Origin: Hyphomicrobiales bacterium
GTDB taxonomy: Bacteria; Pseudomonadota; Alphaproteobacteria; Rhizobiales; JAJFHB01
Assembly (NCBI GenBank): GCA_021775755.1
Contig: JAJFHE010000024.1
Location: 1-64,000, forward strand
Direction: 5' to 3'
Length of the DNA stretch: 64,000 nt
Part shown: in pieces, positions 34,757 to 43,209 of the stretch
How positions within the stretch are numbered: the stretch's first letter is position 1
Layout: every line of letters begins with the position of its first letter
Notes under the pieces: generated by a model
Told to the model about the DNA's origin: nothing
Databases searched by the model: none
What the model saw: only the letters and a program-made list of their open reading frames with translations
Translations under genes and position numbers: made by a program

Positions 34757-35512
34757 ATGAGTTCGAGCAACCCACAGGAACAGCGCACACTCATCCTCAC
34801 CGGCGCGAGCCGGGGCATCGGCCATGCAACGGTGAAGCGGTTTTCAAGCGCTGGATGGCGCGTGCTTACCTGTTCGCGCCAGCCATTCCCGGAAGACTGC
34901 CCGTGGGAGATGGGCCCCGAAGACCACATCCAGGTTGACCTGTCCGACCCCGACGACGTGCGCCGGGCGATTGGCGAAATGCGAGAACGCCTCAAATCCA
35001 ATGGCAGCCGTCTCGATGCCCTCGTCAACAACGCGGCCATTTCGCCGAAAGGCCTCGAGGGCGAGCGTATCGGCGCAATCGATATGAACCGGGACGACTG
35101 GGTCACCGTATTTCAGGTGAATTTCTTCGCACCGATCATGCTGGGGCGGGGCCTCATCGCGGAACTCAAGACGGCGGAAGGCTCGGTCGTTAATGTCACG
35201 TCCATCGTCGGCGGCCGCGTACATCCCTTCGCCGGCGCCGCCTATGCAACTTCAAAAGCGGCGCTGTCGTCACTGACCCGGGAAATGGCTTCCGATTTCG
35301 GACCGTTCGGTGTGCGCGTCAACGCCATATCGCCCGGCGAAATCGACACCTCCATCCTGTCGCCAGGCACGGAGAAAATCGTTGCGGAAATTCCGATGCG
35401 CCGCCTCGGCACACCGGAAGAGGTCGCCAAATCGATCTATTTCCTGTGCTCCGACCAGTCGAGCTACGTGAACGGCGCCGAACTTCACATCAATGGCGGC
35501 CAGCACGTTTAA
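34757..35512 (+). CDS. SDR-family oxidoreductase
   Basis: This 251-residue classical SDR has LTGASRGIGHAT as cofactor loop, LVNNAAIS, NVTSIVGGRV with the catalytic serine, and YATSKAALSSL with the Tyr-x3-Lys. C-terminal NAISPGEIDT and the final INGGQH complete the fold. It contains an unusual insertion around residues 75-110 (RERLKSNGSRLD). The substrate is unknown. The start ATG at 34757 gives the conserved N-terminus. It begins 66 bases downstream of pdxH and converges with the fucosyltransferase, 10 bases away. Confidence 0.9.
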   Translation: MSSSNPQEQRTLILTGASRGIGHATVKRFSSAGWRVLTCSRQPFPEDCPWEMGPEDHIQVDLSDPDDVRRAIGEMRERLKSNGSRLDALVNNAAISPKGLEGERIGAIDMNRDDWVTVFQVNFFAPIMLGRGLIAELKTAEGSVVNVTSIVGGRVHPFAGAAYATSKAALSSLTREMASDFGPFGVRVNAISPGEIDTSILSPGTEKIVAEIPMRRLGTPEEVAKSIYFLCSDQSSYVNGAELHINGGQHV

Positions 35513-35522
35513 GCCCGGGATG

Positions 35523-36419
35523 TCAGAATCTCTGTGACAGAAGGTCCGAAAGCCGCTTCAGCTTGTTTTCGCGAACCCTGTCGAGCATGGCACGAAACTC
35601 ATCGCGCAAGGGCTCTGACCGCCAGGTTTGGAAATCCATCGGATCAACTTCGCTGAGAAATTTCCCAAGATCCGCCGGGTCCCTGAAATCAGAGACGTTC
35701 ACAAAGCACCCTTCGCCTGGTGCAAACGCGCTGATATTGGGCGCCCCGAGATAGACCGGCACGGTTCCGGTGGCCAGCGGCTGATAGAATTTCTCGGTCA
35801 CATAGTCGGGCGTGATGCTGTTCTCGAACGCAAGCGCGAAACCGTACTTCCGCAGCAGGCGCATTTTGGTCGAGATGCCCCGGTCGAACCACAACCGCTT
35901 GTTACGCAGGGCACGGCCGAATGAGTCGATGCGAACATGTTCCATAAGCTCGGTAAGATAGTCGTGGCGGCGGCTGAAGTTCCATTGGCTGGAAATGAAC
36001 GCACAGCACTGCCTCGGCCGGCGCGAGCATGTTACGGTCCGATAAGTCTCCTCGAAATCGCGTGGTATATAGGGCGTCCAGATATCGGCCGTTTGGCGGT
36101 ACGACATCTCATAATCGACCAGCTCCAGAACTTCCCGATTGCCGAGAACGGAAAACGCATCCGAACTCTCCTCCGATTCCAGCACCCAGATCTGCCGTTT
36201 TGGCGCAATGCGGCGCAGCTCGGGCAAGCGCGCTATTTCGTCCGCGGTCAGGCTCGGTGCATGGAGGACGACACAGTCACACTCCAAGAGCCGACGCTTG
36301 TCGGTGGTGACTTCATGGTTTGGTATGTTGAATTTTGGGGTCCAGCCTTGGGCGTAGAATGCAGCATTGAAGAAATGGAGCGTCTTCAGCACCCTGCCGG
36401 GCTTCGTTCCCACAGACAT
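35523..36419 (-). CDS. Alpha-1,3-fucosyltransferase-like (GT10 family)
   Basis: The 298-residue protein contains the GT10 signature in residues 194-226: an FALAFENS strand, DYVTEKFY and GTVPVYLGAPN, separated as in eukaryotic and Helicobacter alpha-1,3-fucosyltransferases. These residues form the GDP-fucose site. An upstream VDSFGRA-like block (DSFGRALRN) and the WVLESEESS region also match. It lacks a signal peptide or anchor, and the H. pylori enzymes are likewise cytosolic. GT10 enzymes add fucose to a GlcNAc or Glc in a surface glycan. There is no GDP-fucose synthesis gene in this window. The start could be ATG 36419 or a GTG at 36392. Confidence 0.85.
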   Translation of the reverse strand: MSVGTKPGRVLKTLHFFNAAFYAQGWTPKFNIPNHEVTTDKRRLLECDCVVLHAPSLTADEIARLPELRRIAPKRQIWVLESEESSDAFSVLGNREVLELVDYEMSYRQTADIWTPYIPRDFEETYRTVTCSRRPRQCCAFISSQWNFSRRHDYLTELMEHVRIDSFGRALRNKRLWFDRGISTKMRLLRKYGFALAFENSITPDYVTEKFYQPLATGTVPVYLGAPNISAFAPGEGCFVNVSDFRDPADLGKFLSEVDPMDFQTWRSEPLRDEFRAMLDRVRENKLKRLSDLLSQRF

Positions 36420-36490
36420 GATCCAGGCATTCCCTGACGCAAGGCAGATCGATAGCAGCTACAACAATGCGATATATATCAGCGCGTCTA

Positions 36491-36838
36491 TCAAGCTGAA
36501 AGATCCAGAACCAGACCTGTTGTCACGGTTCTTGACTTTGCCGCTTCGGTGGCGTCGGCCACTCTGGTCTGAAGCTGTTCAAGAGCGAGAACCGACGTCT
36601 GCTGCGCAACGGCGTTTGACTGGGATATGATGGAACTCGCCCCGGTTCTGAACTGAGACCGTTGTGTTTCGAGCGCTTCCTGCTTCACCTTATAGGCATA
36701 GGACTTGCGGTAGGCGGCCGAGTTCTTGTAATCGGAGGAACGCTTGTAGGCGGCGGAGTATTTGTAGACGGGCGACTGCTGAAACCGCCGGCTGATCGAC
36801 CCGGAAGTGTAGTAGGACCGTGATTCGCCAATGCCCAT
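36491..36838 (-). CDS. Tyr/Lys-repeat protein of unknown function
   Basis: The 115-residue protein has an internal Tyr/Lys/Ser repeat around residues 24-52: Tyr occurs at 25, 27, 31, 37, 43, 47 and 49, with AAYK, SDYK, AAYR and YAYK units. The rest is polar and helical (QSNAVAQQTSVLALEQLQTRV), and the C-terminus ends GLVLDLSA. It has no signal peptide or membrane segment. The repetition is visible at DNA level as copies of a GTAGGCGGC-type unit. I recognise no family. It sits 71 bases upstream of the fucosyltransferase on the same strand. Confidence 0.6.
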   Translation of the reverse strand: MGIGESRSYYTSGSISRRFQQSPVYKYSAAYKRSSDYKNSAAYRKSYAYKVKQEALETQRSQFRTGASSIISQSNAVAQQTSVLALEQLQTRVADATEAAKSRTVTTGLVLDLSA

Positions 36839-36842
36839 GGGT

Positions 36843-36894
36843 TAGAGCCCAGTTGATGAATTCAGAGCCACTTTGATGAATCAAATGGGCTCTA
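36843..36894. repeat. Palindromic intergenic element (TAGAGCCCA/TGGGCTCTA)
   Basis: TAGAGCCCA (36843-36851) faces TGGGCTCTA (36886-36894), a perfect 9-bp inverted repeat. Inside, the motif TTGATGAAT occurs twice (near 36853 and 36873). The format, TAGAGC...GCTCTA, recalls intergenic palindromic elements I have seen in Rhizobiales. It may form a hairpin or be an operator. Confidence 0.6.
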
Positions 36895-36913
36895 GCCTCT
36901 CCACATCGAAAAG

Positions 36914-36930
36914 TTAACCAACATGGTTAA
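36914..36930. promoter_or_regulatory. Candidate operator, TTAACC-N5-GGTTAA
   Basis: TTAACC (36914-36919) and GGTTAA (36925-36930) form a perfect 6-bp inverted repeat with a 5-base spacer. It lies between the Tyr/Lys-repeat gene and the aryl-CoA ligase, upstream of both. A dimeric regulator site is plausible but unproven. Confidence 0.35.
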
Positions 36931-37066
36931 TGAAGTATTGACGGCGTGCCCCTCTCCCGCCGCCACAGCCATGGGGCGGGATGTCAACTCGACAGGAAAG
37001 AGCCGGTGCCATAGCCTTTCGCTCTGCTTGATCAGGCCCACCGAACAAGGCGGAGAGACCGTTTAC

Positions 37067-38662
37067 GTGCACGATGAATTTTCACAGCGCAGGCCGTACA
37101 ACGCGGCCGCCGAACTCGTCGACGCCAATGTCGAGCGCGGCCTTGGCGGCAAGCCGGCGTTTATCGACCCTGACCGCACGCTGACCTACGGCGGCCTTCA
37201 GGCACGAAGCTGCCAGTTTGCGGCGGCGCTCAAGGGTCTTGGATTGCGTCCGGAAGACCGCATCGCCTTACTGCTGCAGGACACGGTCGACTTTCCCGTT
37301 GCCTTTCTTGGCGCCCTGCGCGCCGGCATTATTGCGGTGACCTTCAACACCATGCTGACCAGGGCGCAGTACGCCTATATGCTCGCAGACAGCCGCGCCA
37401 GGGCATTGATTGTGAGCGCCCCGCTATTGAGCACCATTGCGCCGCTGGTCGATGAAGCGCACTGGCTTCGCAACATCGTCGTCGCCGGCACGGTAGAGGG
37501 CGACCTGCCCCGTTTCGAAAACTGCGGCGTGCTGTGCCTTGAGGACGTCCTAGAGTCCCAGGCGACGTCACCGTTCCACGCACCGACACTTTCAAACGAG
37601 GTCGGTTTCTGGTTCTACACCTCAGGCTCCACGGGCCATCCAAAGGGCGTGAAGCACGTACACACGAGCCTGATGGCAACCGCCCAGCTGATGGGCCAGG
37701 GCGTGCTTGGAATTGCGGAAGACGACGTGGTTTTTTCCGCGCCGAAGCTCTGTTTCGCCTATGGCCTTGGCAATGCTCTGTCATTTCCCCTGTCCGCAGG
37801 AGCAACGGCGATCCTGTGGCCGGAGCGCGCAACACCCGATGCGGTCTTCGACACGATCGCGCGCCGCTGTCCCACCGTGTTCTCCGCCGTTCCCGCGCTT
37901 TATGCAGCGCTTCTCGCCGACAAGCGTATCGCGTCGCTTGAAGGCTTCGAGCGGCTCAGGATCTGCGTTTCCGCGGGCGAAGCACTACCTGCCCATCTCG
38001 GTGAGCGCTGGCGCGACGTTACCGGTGTCGATGTCCTCGATGGCATCGGTTCGACGGAGATGCTGCAGACGTTCCTGTCGAACCGGCCAGGCGACATCCG
38101 CTACGGCTCGACGGGCAAGCCTGTGCCGGGCTATGACCTCAAGATCATCGGAGACGACGGCCGCAGTCTCGGCGATGACGAGATTGGAGAGCTAATGGTC
38201 CGCGGGCCCTCGGCGGGCGATGGCTACTGGAACCAGCGTGCCAAAACGCGGGCGACGTTTGCCGGCGAGTGGACGCACACCGGCGACAAATACTACCGTG
38301 ACTCGGATGGCTTTTATCATTTCTGTGGCCGCGCCGACGACATGTTCAAGGTCAACGGAATGTGGGTCTCACCGTTCGATGTGGAAGCCGCACTGGTAAC
38401 CCACGACGCCGTACTTGAAGCGGCGGTGATCGGGCGCGAAGACGATGACGGGCTGATCAAGCCGAAGGCCTTCATTGTCCTGAAAGACCGTTCTGGGGGC
38501 GATGACGCTCTCATGGGCGAACTGCGCCAGCATGTGAAGGACAATGCCGGCCTCTGGAAGTATCCGCGCTGGATCGAGGTGCGTCCCGATCTGCCGCGCA
38601 CGCCGACCGGCAAGATCCAGCGCTTCAAGCTGCGCGAGGAAGACGGGCAAACGACGGGGTAA
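37067..38662 (+). CDS. Benzoate/4-hydroxybenzoate-CoA ligase family protein
   Basis: From GTG 37067 the 531-residue protein matches the benzoate-CoA ligase branch of the acyl-adenylate family, starting YNAAAELVDANVERG. The P-loop YTSGSTGHPKGVKH, the A5-like GIGSTEM, A7-like THTGDKYY and the final lysine in PTGKIQRFK are present. GGAGAG lies upstream of 37067; an earlier ATG at 36923 would add 48 residues that look untranslated. The adjacent convergent 4-hydroxybenzoyl-CoA reductase genes suggest the substrate is 4-hydroxybenzoate, activated with ATP and CoA. That choice over benzoate is inference from context. Confidence 0.88.
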   Translation: MHDEFSQRRPYNAAAELVDANVERGLGGKPAFIDPDRTLTYGGLQARSCQFAAALKGLGLRPEDRIALLLQDTVDFPVAFLGALRAGIIAVTFNTMLTRAQYAYMLADSRARALIVSAPLLSTIAPLVDEAHWLRNIVVAGTVEGDLPRFENCGVLCLEDVLESQATSPFHAPTLSNEVGFWFYTSGSTGHPKGVKHVHTSLMATAQLMGQGVLGIAEDDVVFSAPKLCFAYGLGNALSFPLSAGATAILWPERATPDAVFDTIARRCPTVFSAVPALYAALLADKRIASLEGFERLRICVSAGEALPAHLGERWRDVTGVDVLDGIGSTEMLQTFLSNRPGDIRYGSTGKPVPGYDLKIIGDDGRSLGDDEIGELMVRGPSAGDGYWNQRAKTRATFAGEWTHTGDKYYRDSDGFYHFCGRADDMFKVNGMWVSPFDVEAALVTHDAVLEAAVIGREDDDGLIKPKAFIVLKDRSGGDDALMGELRQHVKDNAGLWKYPRWIEVRPDLPRTPTGKIQRFKLREEDGQTTG

Positions 38663-38667
38663 CGTCG

Positions 38668-39675
38668 TTATTCCGCGTAAAGCCGCGTGACGAGGCGCTG
38701 CGCCAGAACGCTCGCGACGCGTCGGCGGTAGTGGCCGGGCGTGAAGGTTGTCTTCATCGGCATGATCTGGTCGCGCGCCAGCGCGTCGAGCCCCTGCAAC
38801 ACATCGTCGTTGAGCGGGCCGCCGCAAAGCTCCGCCGTACCTTCCAGCAGTACGGGGCGTGGATTGGTACCCGTTACCGCCACGCGCAGATCAACCAGCG
38901 CATCGCCGTCGCGCAGAAGCGCCACCGCGACGCCCGCCACGGGATACTCGATCGAGCGGCGGATGCGGATTTTGTCGTAGGCAGACGTCAAGCCGCTCGT
39001 ATTCGCCGCTCGCACAGCCGTAACAATCTCGCCCGCTTCCAGCGAGAGAAAGTTCTTGCCGTCGCCTTCGACCGCATCGTCATGGCGTGCATAACCGATA
39101 TAGAGATCGTTCAGTGGGATGGTGCGGGTGCCCGAGGGGCTCGCAATGTCAACCTCCGCACCAAGCACGAGAAGCGCCGGGGCGAGATCTCCGCTGTATG
39201 TCGCAAAACACACGCCGTGGCTTTTCGGTGCCACGTGGCACGTGTCGCCGGTGGTCTTGAGGCAGTGATTGTTGGCGCTGCGCCACCATTCGCTCTGGTT
39301 ATAAAAGATACAGCGCGTATCGAGACAAAGATTGCCGCCGACCGTACCCATATTGCGTTGCGTCGGGCCGGCAATCGCGTGCGCCGCCTCGGCCACAACC
39401 GGGTAATGCCGCCGCATCGCGTCATCTTGTGCGAGAGTGTTGAGCGTTACCGACGCGCCGATTTCAAGCGCACCTTCGTCCGCGTTTACGGCCTGCAGTT
39501 CGCCGACCTGCGTCACGTCGATCAGCACCGGCGGGGTAACGATGCCGCGGCGGATGTTGACCATGAGATCGGTACCGCCGCCGACAAGTGCGCTTTGCGG
39601 GTGCGCGGCGCGGGCTTTCAACACGTCGTCGAGCGTTGCCGCGCGCACCAGTTCAAAGTCGTGCAGGGCTTCCAT
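38668..39675 (-). CDS. hcrB: 4-Hydroxybenzoyl-CoA reductase, beta (FAD) subunit
   Basis: The 335-residue flavin subunit has the FAD-binding GGGTDLMVNI and the IAGPTQRNMGTVGGNL loop. It also carries a Cys-rich insertion with C122, C138, C146 and C156, plus C117. Such an insertion, which binds an extra [4Fe-4S] cluster, distinguishes 4-hydroxybenzoyl-CoA reductases from ordinary xanthine dehydrogenases. The start overlaps the alpha-subunit stop as TGATG. It ends 5 bases from the convergent ligase. Confidence 0.9.
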   Translation of the reverse strand: MEALHDFELVRAATLDDVLKARAAHPQSALVGGGTDLMVNIRRGIVTPPVLIDVTQVGELQAVNADEGALEIGASVTLNTLAQDDAMRRHYPVVAEAAHAIAGPTQRNMGTVGGNLCLDTRCIFYNQSEWWRSANNHCLKTTGDTCHVAPKSHGVCFATYSGDLAPALLVLGAEVDIASPSGTRTIPLNDLYIGYARHDDAVEGDGKNFLSLEAGEIVTAVRAANTSGLTSAYDKIRIRRSIEYPVAGVAVALLRDGDALVDLRVAVTGTNPRPVLLEGTAELCGGPLNDDVLQGLDALARDQIMPMKTTFTPGHYRRRVASVLAQRLVTRLYAE

Positions 39676-42005
39676 CAGGCGCTCTTCTTTCTGGCCGCGG
39701 CCCTGGCGAGCGCCCGTTCCCGCTTCTCGATCGCCGCGAACACACGATCCGGCGTCACCGGCAGATCGTCGAAGCGGACACCGATGGCATCTTCGATGGC
39801 GTTGGTGAGGGCAGGCAGGAAGCCTGCAAGCGATCCTTCGCCCGCTTCCTTGGCGCCGAAGGGACCGTGCGGGTCGTTGCTTTCAACGATACCGGTTTCA
39901 ATCGGCGGCGAATCCTGAATGGTCGGCACGCGGTAGTCGAGCATGTTGGCGGTGAGCAGCAGGCCATCGTGGTAGCCGGTTTCCTCGCTCATTGCCTGCC
40001 CCATGCCCATCCACACCGATCCCTGGACCTGGCCTTCGACCGTAAGGCGGTTCAGGGCCTTGCCGCAGTCATGCGCGACCCAGACTTTGTCGACGGTGAC
40101 GACACCGGTCTCCTCGTCCACGGTCACTTCCACGACCTGTGCGGAATAGCTGTAACCCATGGTGCCGCCAATGGCGGAGCCGCGGTATTTCCGGCCGCCG
40201 TGGGATTCGGGAATGGTGGAGTAGTTGCCGGTAACGGTGATCGTGCCCGTGTCTTTGAGGGCCTCTTCGACCACTTCGTTGAAGCTTGCGCCGGTGTCCT
40301 GAGTGCCGGCACGGTAAACCTCGCCGAGGCATTCGATATCCTCGGGCCGCGCCTCAAGCCGGCGGGCTGCCGCCTGCACCAGAACCTGCTTGAGGTTCTG
40401 CGCGGCATCGATCGCGGCATTGCCGACCATGAATGTGACGCGCGACGAATAGGAACCGTTGTCCTTCGGCACCACATCGCTGTCGCCGGTGATGATGCGG
40501 ATACGCGACATGTCGAGCCCGAGGACTTCCGCCACGCTCTGCACGAGAATGGTAGACGAACCCTGGCCGATCTCGGCGGCACCCGACAACACGACCACGG
40601 AACCGTCGAAGTCGAGCTTGATCTTGACGGTGGCATGCGGTTCGCCGGTCCAGTTCACGGGCTTTGAGGCGCCCGAGATATAGTGCGAGCAGGCCATCCC
40701 CAAACCCTTGCCCTTCGGCAGATTGCCGCGTCTCTCGCGCCATGCGCTTTCGCGTTCGACCCAGTCGACGCATTCGGGCAGACCGTAGGAATTGATCATC
40801 AGGTCGTTGTCGGTAAACGTCGGCGCGTTGAGATAGTTGGTACGGCGCACATCGACCGGGTCGAGCCCAAGCTCGCCCGCCATCTGATCGAGCAGACTTT
40901 CGAATGCGAAGCGCACGTCTACGGTGCCGTGGCCGCGGAAGGCGCCGCAGGGCGGCGTGTTGGTGAGCACGCGCTTGCCGATATACTTGACGTTTTTCAG
41001 ATCGTAAATCGCATAGAGCATCGAGCCCGCATAGAGGATCGTTACCACGCCATAGCCGCTATGAGCGCCGCCTCTTTGATGGCACTCGCATTCAACGCCG
41101 GTGATGCGGCCGGTTTTGGTCATGCCGAGCTTGAGCGTGATGTCGGTCTCGGGGCGGCCGCGGTGCGTGATGAAGGTTTCTTCGCGGCTCACCACCGTTC
41201 GCACGGTGCCGCCCGCCTTGCGTGCCAGCAGGGCGGAAATCAGCTCGATGTTGAGCGTCTCCGTGCGTGCACCGAACCCGCCGCCAACATAAGGCTTCAC
41301 TACCCGGATCTGCGACATTTCCATGTCGAGGATCTGCGACAGCATGAGATGCACGTAATAGGGCACCTGCGTCGAGGCATGTACGGTCATGCGGCCGCGC
41401 ACGGCGTCATACTGCGCCACGGCGGCATGCATCTCCATCTGGTTCTGACAGACTTCGGCGCAGTTGTAGGTGGACTGGCGCACCAGATCGGCTTTCGAAA
41501 ACGCCTCTTCCACGTCGCCGAGTTCAAAGAACACATCGCGCTCCAGATTGCCCGGCTTGTGTTCGTGCAGGTCGACGGCATCCAGCGCCAACGCTGCCTT
41601 TGACGTGAAGTATGCCGGCAGTTCCCTCACCTTCATGGTGATCAGGCCGAGCGCCTTTTGGGCCGTGGCATCGTCAATGGCGGCAACAGCCGCGACCGGC
41701 TCGCCGCGATAGCGCACGCGCTCGCGCGCTATCGGGTGCTCGGAACGCGAGATCGGCAGCACGCCGAACGTCTTGTCGCAATCGGCACCGGTAACAACGG
41801 CCTTGACGCCGGGCAGCGCCAGCGCTTTTGAAGTATCAACTTCAAGGATCTCAGCATGCGCATAGGGGCTGCGGTAAATGCGGCCGGCCAGCATGCCGGG
41901 TTCCAGGATATCAGCTGTATATAGCGCCCGACCGGAAACCTTTTCCGGCCCGTCGACCATCGGCACATAATCGCCAATATTGCGGATGGGAGCGCTCTCG
42001 TTCAT
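39675..42005 (-). CDS. hcrA: 4-Hydroxybenzoyl-CoA reductase, alpha (molybdenum) subunit
   Basis: The 776-residue protein is a xanthine-oxidase-family molybdopterin subunit with both the a/b hammerhead domain (VSGRALYTADILEPGML) and the large MoCo-binding domain. GGGFGAR near residue 240 and the C-terminal GAKEAGEGS, with the catalytic glutamate, are present. It binds Mo-molybdopterin cytosine dinucleotide and reductively removes the phenolic hydroxyl of 4-hydroxybenzoyl-CoA, with electrons arriving from the beta and gamma subunits. The call depends on the neighbouring beta subunit with its Cys insertion; the protein alone would be simply a xanthine dehydrogenase-type subunit. Confidence 0.88.
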   Translation of the reverse strand: MNESAPIRNIGDYVPMVDGPEKVSGRALYTADILEPGMLAGRIYRSPYAHAEILEVDTSKALALPGVKAVVTGADCDKTFGVLPISRSEHPIARERVRYRGEPVAAVAAIDDATAQKALGLITMKVRELPAYFTSKAALALDAVDLHEHKPGNLERDVFFELGDVEEAFSKADLVRQSTYNCAEVCQNQMEMHAAVAQYDAVRGRMTVHASTQVPYYVHLMLSQILDMEMSQIRVVKPYVGGGFGARTETLNIELISALLARKAGGTVRTVVSREETFITHRGRPETDITLKLGMTKTGRITGVECECHQRGGAHSGYGVVTILYAGSMLYAIYDLKNVKYIGKRVLTNTPPCGAFRGHGTVDVRFAFESLLDQMAGELGLDPVDVRRTNYLNAPTFTDNDLMINSYGLPECVDWVERESAWRERRGNLPKGKGLGMACSHYISGASKPVNWTGEPHATVKIKLDFDGSVVVLSGAAEIGQGSSTILVQSVAEVLGLDMSRIRIITGDSDVVPKDNGSYSSRVTFMVGNAAIDAAQNLKQVLVQAAARRLEARPEDIECLGEVYRAGTQDTGASFNEVVEEALKDTGTITVTGNYSTIPESHGGRKYRGSAIGGTMGYSYSAQVVEVTVDEETGVVTVDKVWVAHDCGKALNRLTVEGQVQGSVWMGMGQAMSEETGYHDGLLLTANMLDYRVPTIQDSPPIETGIVESNDPHGPFGAKEAGEGSLAGFLPALTNAIEDAIGVRFDDLPVTPDRVFAAIEKRERALARAAARKKSA

Positions 42006-42484
42006 GGCGCGGTTCCTTCAGCGTTCAGTTGCGCTGCGAATTTCACCGCCTCGATGATTTTCACATAACCGGTACACCGGCAGATATTGCTCCCCAGCGC
42101 CTCTTGTATTTCATCGTCGCTCGGGGCCGGATTGCGCCGCAACAGTCCGACCGACGCCATGATGAATCCCGGTGTGCAATAGCCGCACTGGGATCCGAGT
42201 TTTTCATGGAACCCGCGCTGCACGGCGGAGAGCTCACCGTTTTCTCCAAGCGATTCAACCGTATCGACGCGGCGGCCGTTCACCGACGCGGCAAGCGTCA
42301 GGCACGACAGAAGCGGCACGTCGTCGATGAGCACGGTGCACGCACCGCACTCGCCGCCATCGCAACCTGTCTTGGTGCCGGTAAGACCAACCGACTCGCG
42401 CAGATAATCGAGCAGCAGCATGTTGTCGGGCACCGCATCAACGCGCGGCCGCCCGTTCAAGGTGAGTTCGAGAAGTTGCGCCAT
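42002..42484 (-). CDS. hcrC: 4-Hydroxybenzoyl-CoA reductase, gamma (2Fe-2S) subunit
   Basis: The 160-residue protein has a plant-type [2Fe-2S] motif (TGCDGGECGACTV, with a fourth Cys in LLSCLT) and a second, helical [2Fe-2S] domain (QCGYCTPGFIM and NICRCTGY). This two-cluster layout is the small subunit of molybdenum hydroxylases. It is the first gene of the minus-strand operon, and its stop overlaps the alpha-subunit start by 4 bases. Electrons enter this subunit, in the Hcr family from a ferredoxin or similar carrier. Confidence 0.9.
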   Translation of the reverse strand: MAQLLELTLNGRPRVDAVPDNMLLLDYLRESVGLTGTKTGCDGGECGACTVLIDDVPLLSCLTLAASVNGRRVDTVESLGENGELSAVQRGFHEKLGSQCGYCTPGFIMASVGLLRRNPAPSDDEIQEALGSNICRCTGYVKIIEAVKFAAQLNAEGTAP

Positions 42485-42700
42485 GCGCGGATTGCTCCCT
42501 CGCTGCCGAATTCCCAGCGTGTTTGCGTCTCGGTACAGTTTAGTGGACGGGTCCGCGCATTGTCACGGCTTCCCGGGCACCCTGCGGCATCACGACCGCA
42601 AGGGCATTATAGATCACCCGTCCCGAGGCGCCACGGAGGCTTGCCTGGTACCGGCCATGCGCCTACGCTCCAGGCCCGCAACACAGAGGAAAATGTGTTT

Positions 42701-43207
42701 ATGCGTATGATCGTGAGACGTTTTTCACTGGCGCTCTCCATCGGTGCGCTGACACTGACGATCGCGGACGCAGCGCGGGCGGACTGGGATCGGTTCAAGA
42801 GCGGCATTTGGTACGGCAAAACGATTCGCGCGGACGCGGGAGAGGCCACGGGCTGTCAGCTGCTGGCCGGTTATCCCGGCGGTTACCGCCTGCAGTTCGT
42901 CAGGCCGATCGACGGCGGCTTTCAGGTCGTCGTCACAAGCGGCCGCTTCAATGCCACCGAAGGTGACCGGATCGCCATGCAGCTTTCGATCAACGGTGTT
43001 GCCGTCGGTGAGGGAGAGGCCATAGCACTCTCGCGCTCGGAGTTGCGGACCGACCTGGTGCCGACCCCGCAACTCTACCGGCAGCTGACCTCCGGTGCAT
43101 GGCTCACCATGCAGAACGAGTGGTCGGAAGCAGACTTTGAACTGGCTGGCCTGGAGGAAGCGCTGGCGCTTCTCGACCAGTGTGCCGAACATTGGCTCGC
43201 GCAGTAG
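42701..43207 (+). CDS. Secreted protein of unknown function
   Basis: From ATG 42701 the protein is 168 residues with a signal peptide (RRFSLALSIGALTLTIADAARA) and AGAGGA upstream. The mature chain is beta-rich (GYRLQFVRPIDGGFQVVVTSG) and acidic, with an Arg/Asp pair rather than a catalytic motif and two cysteines (GCQLL, DQCAEHW) likely to pair. I recognise no family. It is divergent from the reductase operon and converges with the cyclase gene 2 bases away. Longer in-frame readings upstream overlap hcrC antisense and are rejected. Confidence 0.65.
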   Translation: MRMIVRRFSLALSIGALTLTIADAARADWDRFKSGIWYGKTIRADAGEATGCQLLAGYPGGYRLQFVRPIDGGFQVVVTSGRFNATEGDRIAMQLSINGVAVGEGEAIALSRSELRTDLVPTPQLYRQLTSGAWLTMQNEWSEADFELAGLEEALALLDQCAEHWLAQ

Positions 43208-43209
43208 CC

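Noticed and set aside
38731-41603. Several long plus-strand frames (up to 395 codons)
   Set aside because: They are antisense to the hydroxybenzoyl-CoA reductase alpha and beta genes, which have all expected motifs.
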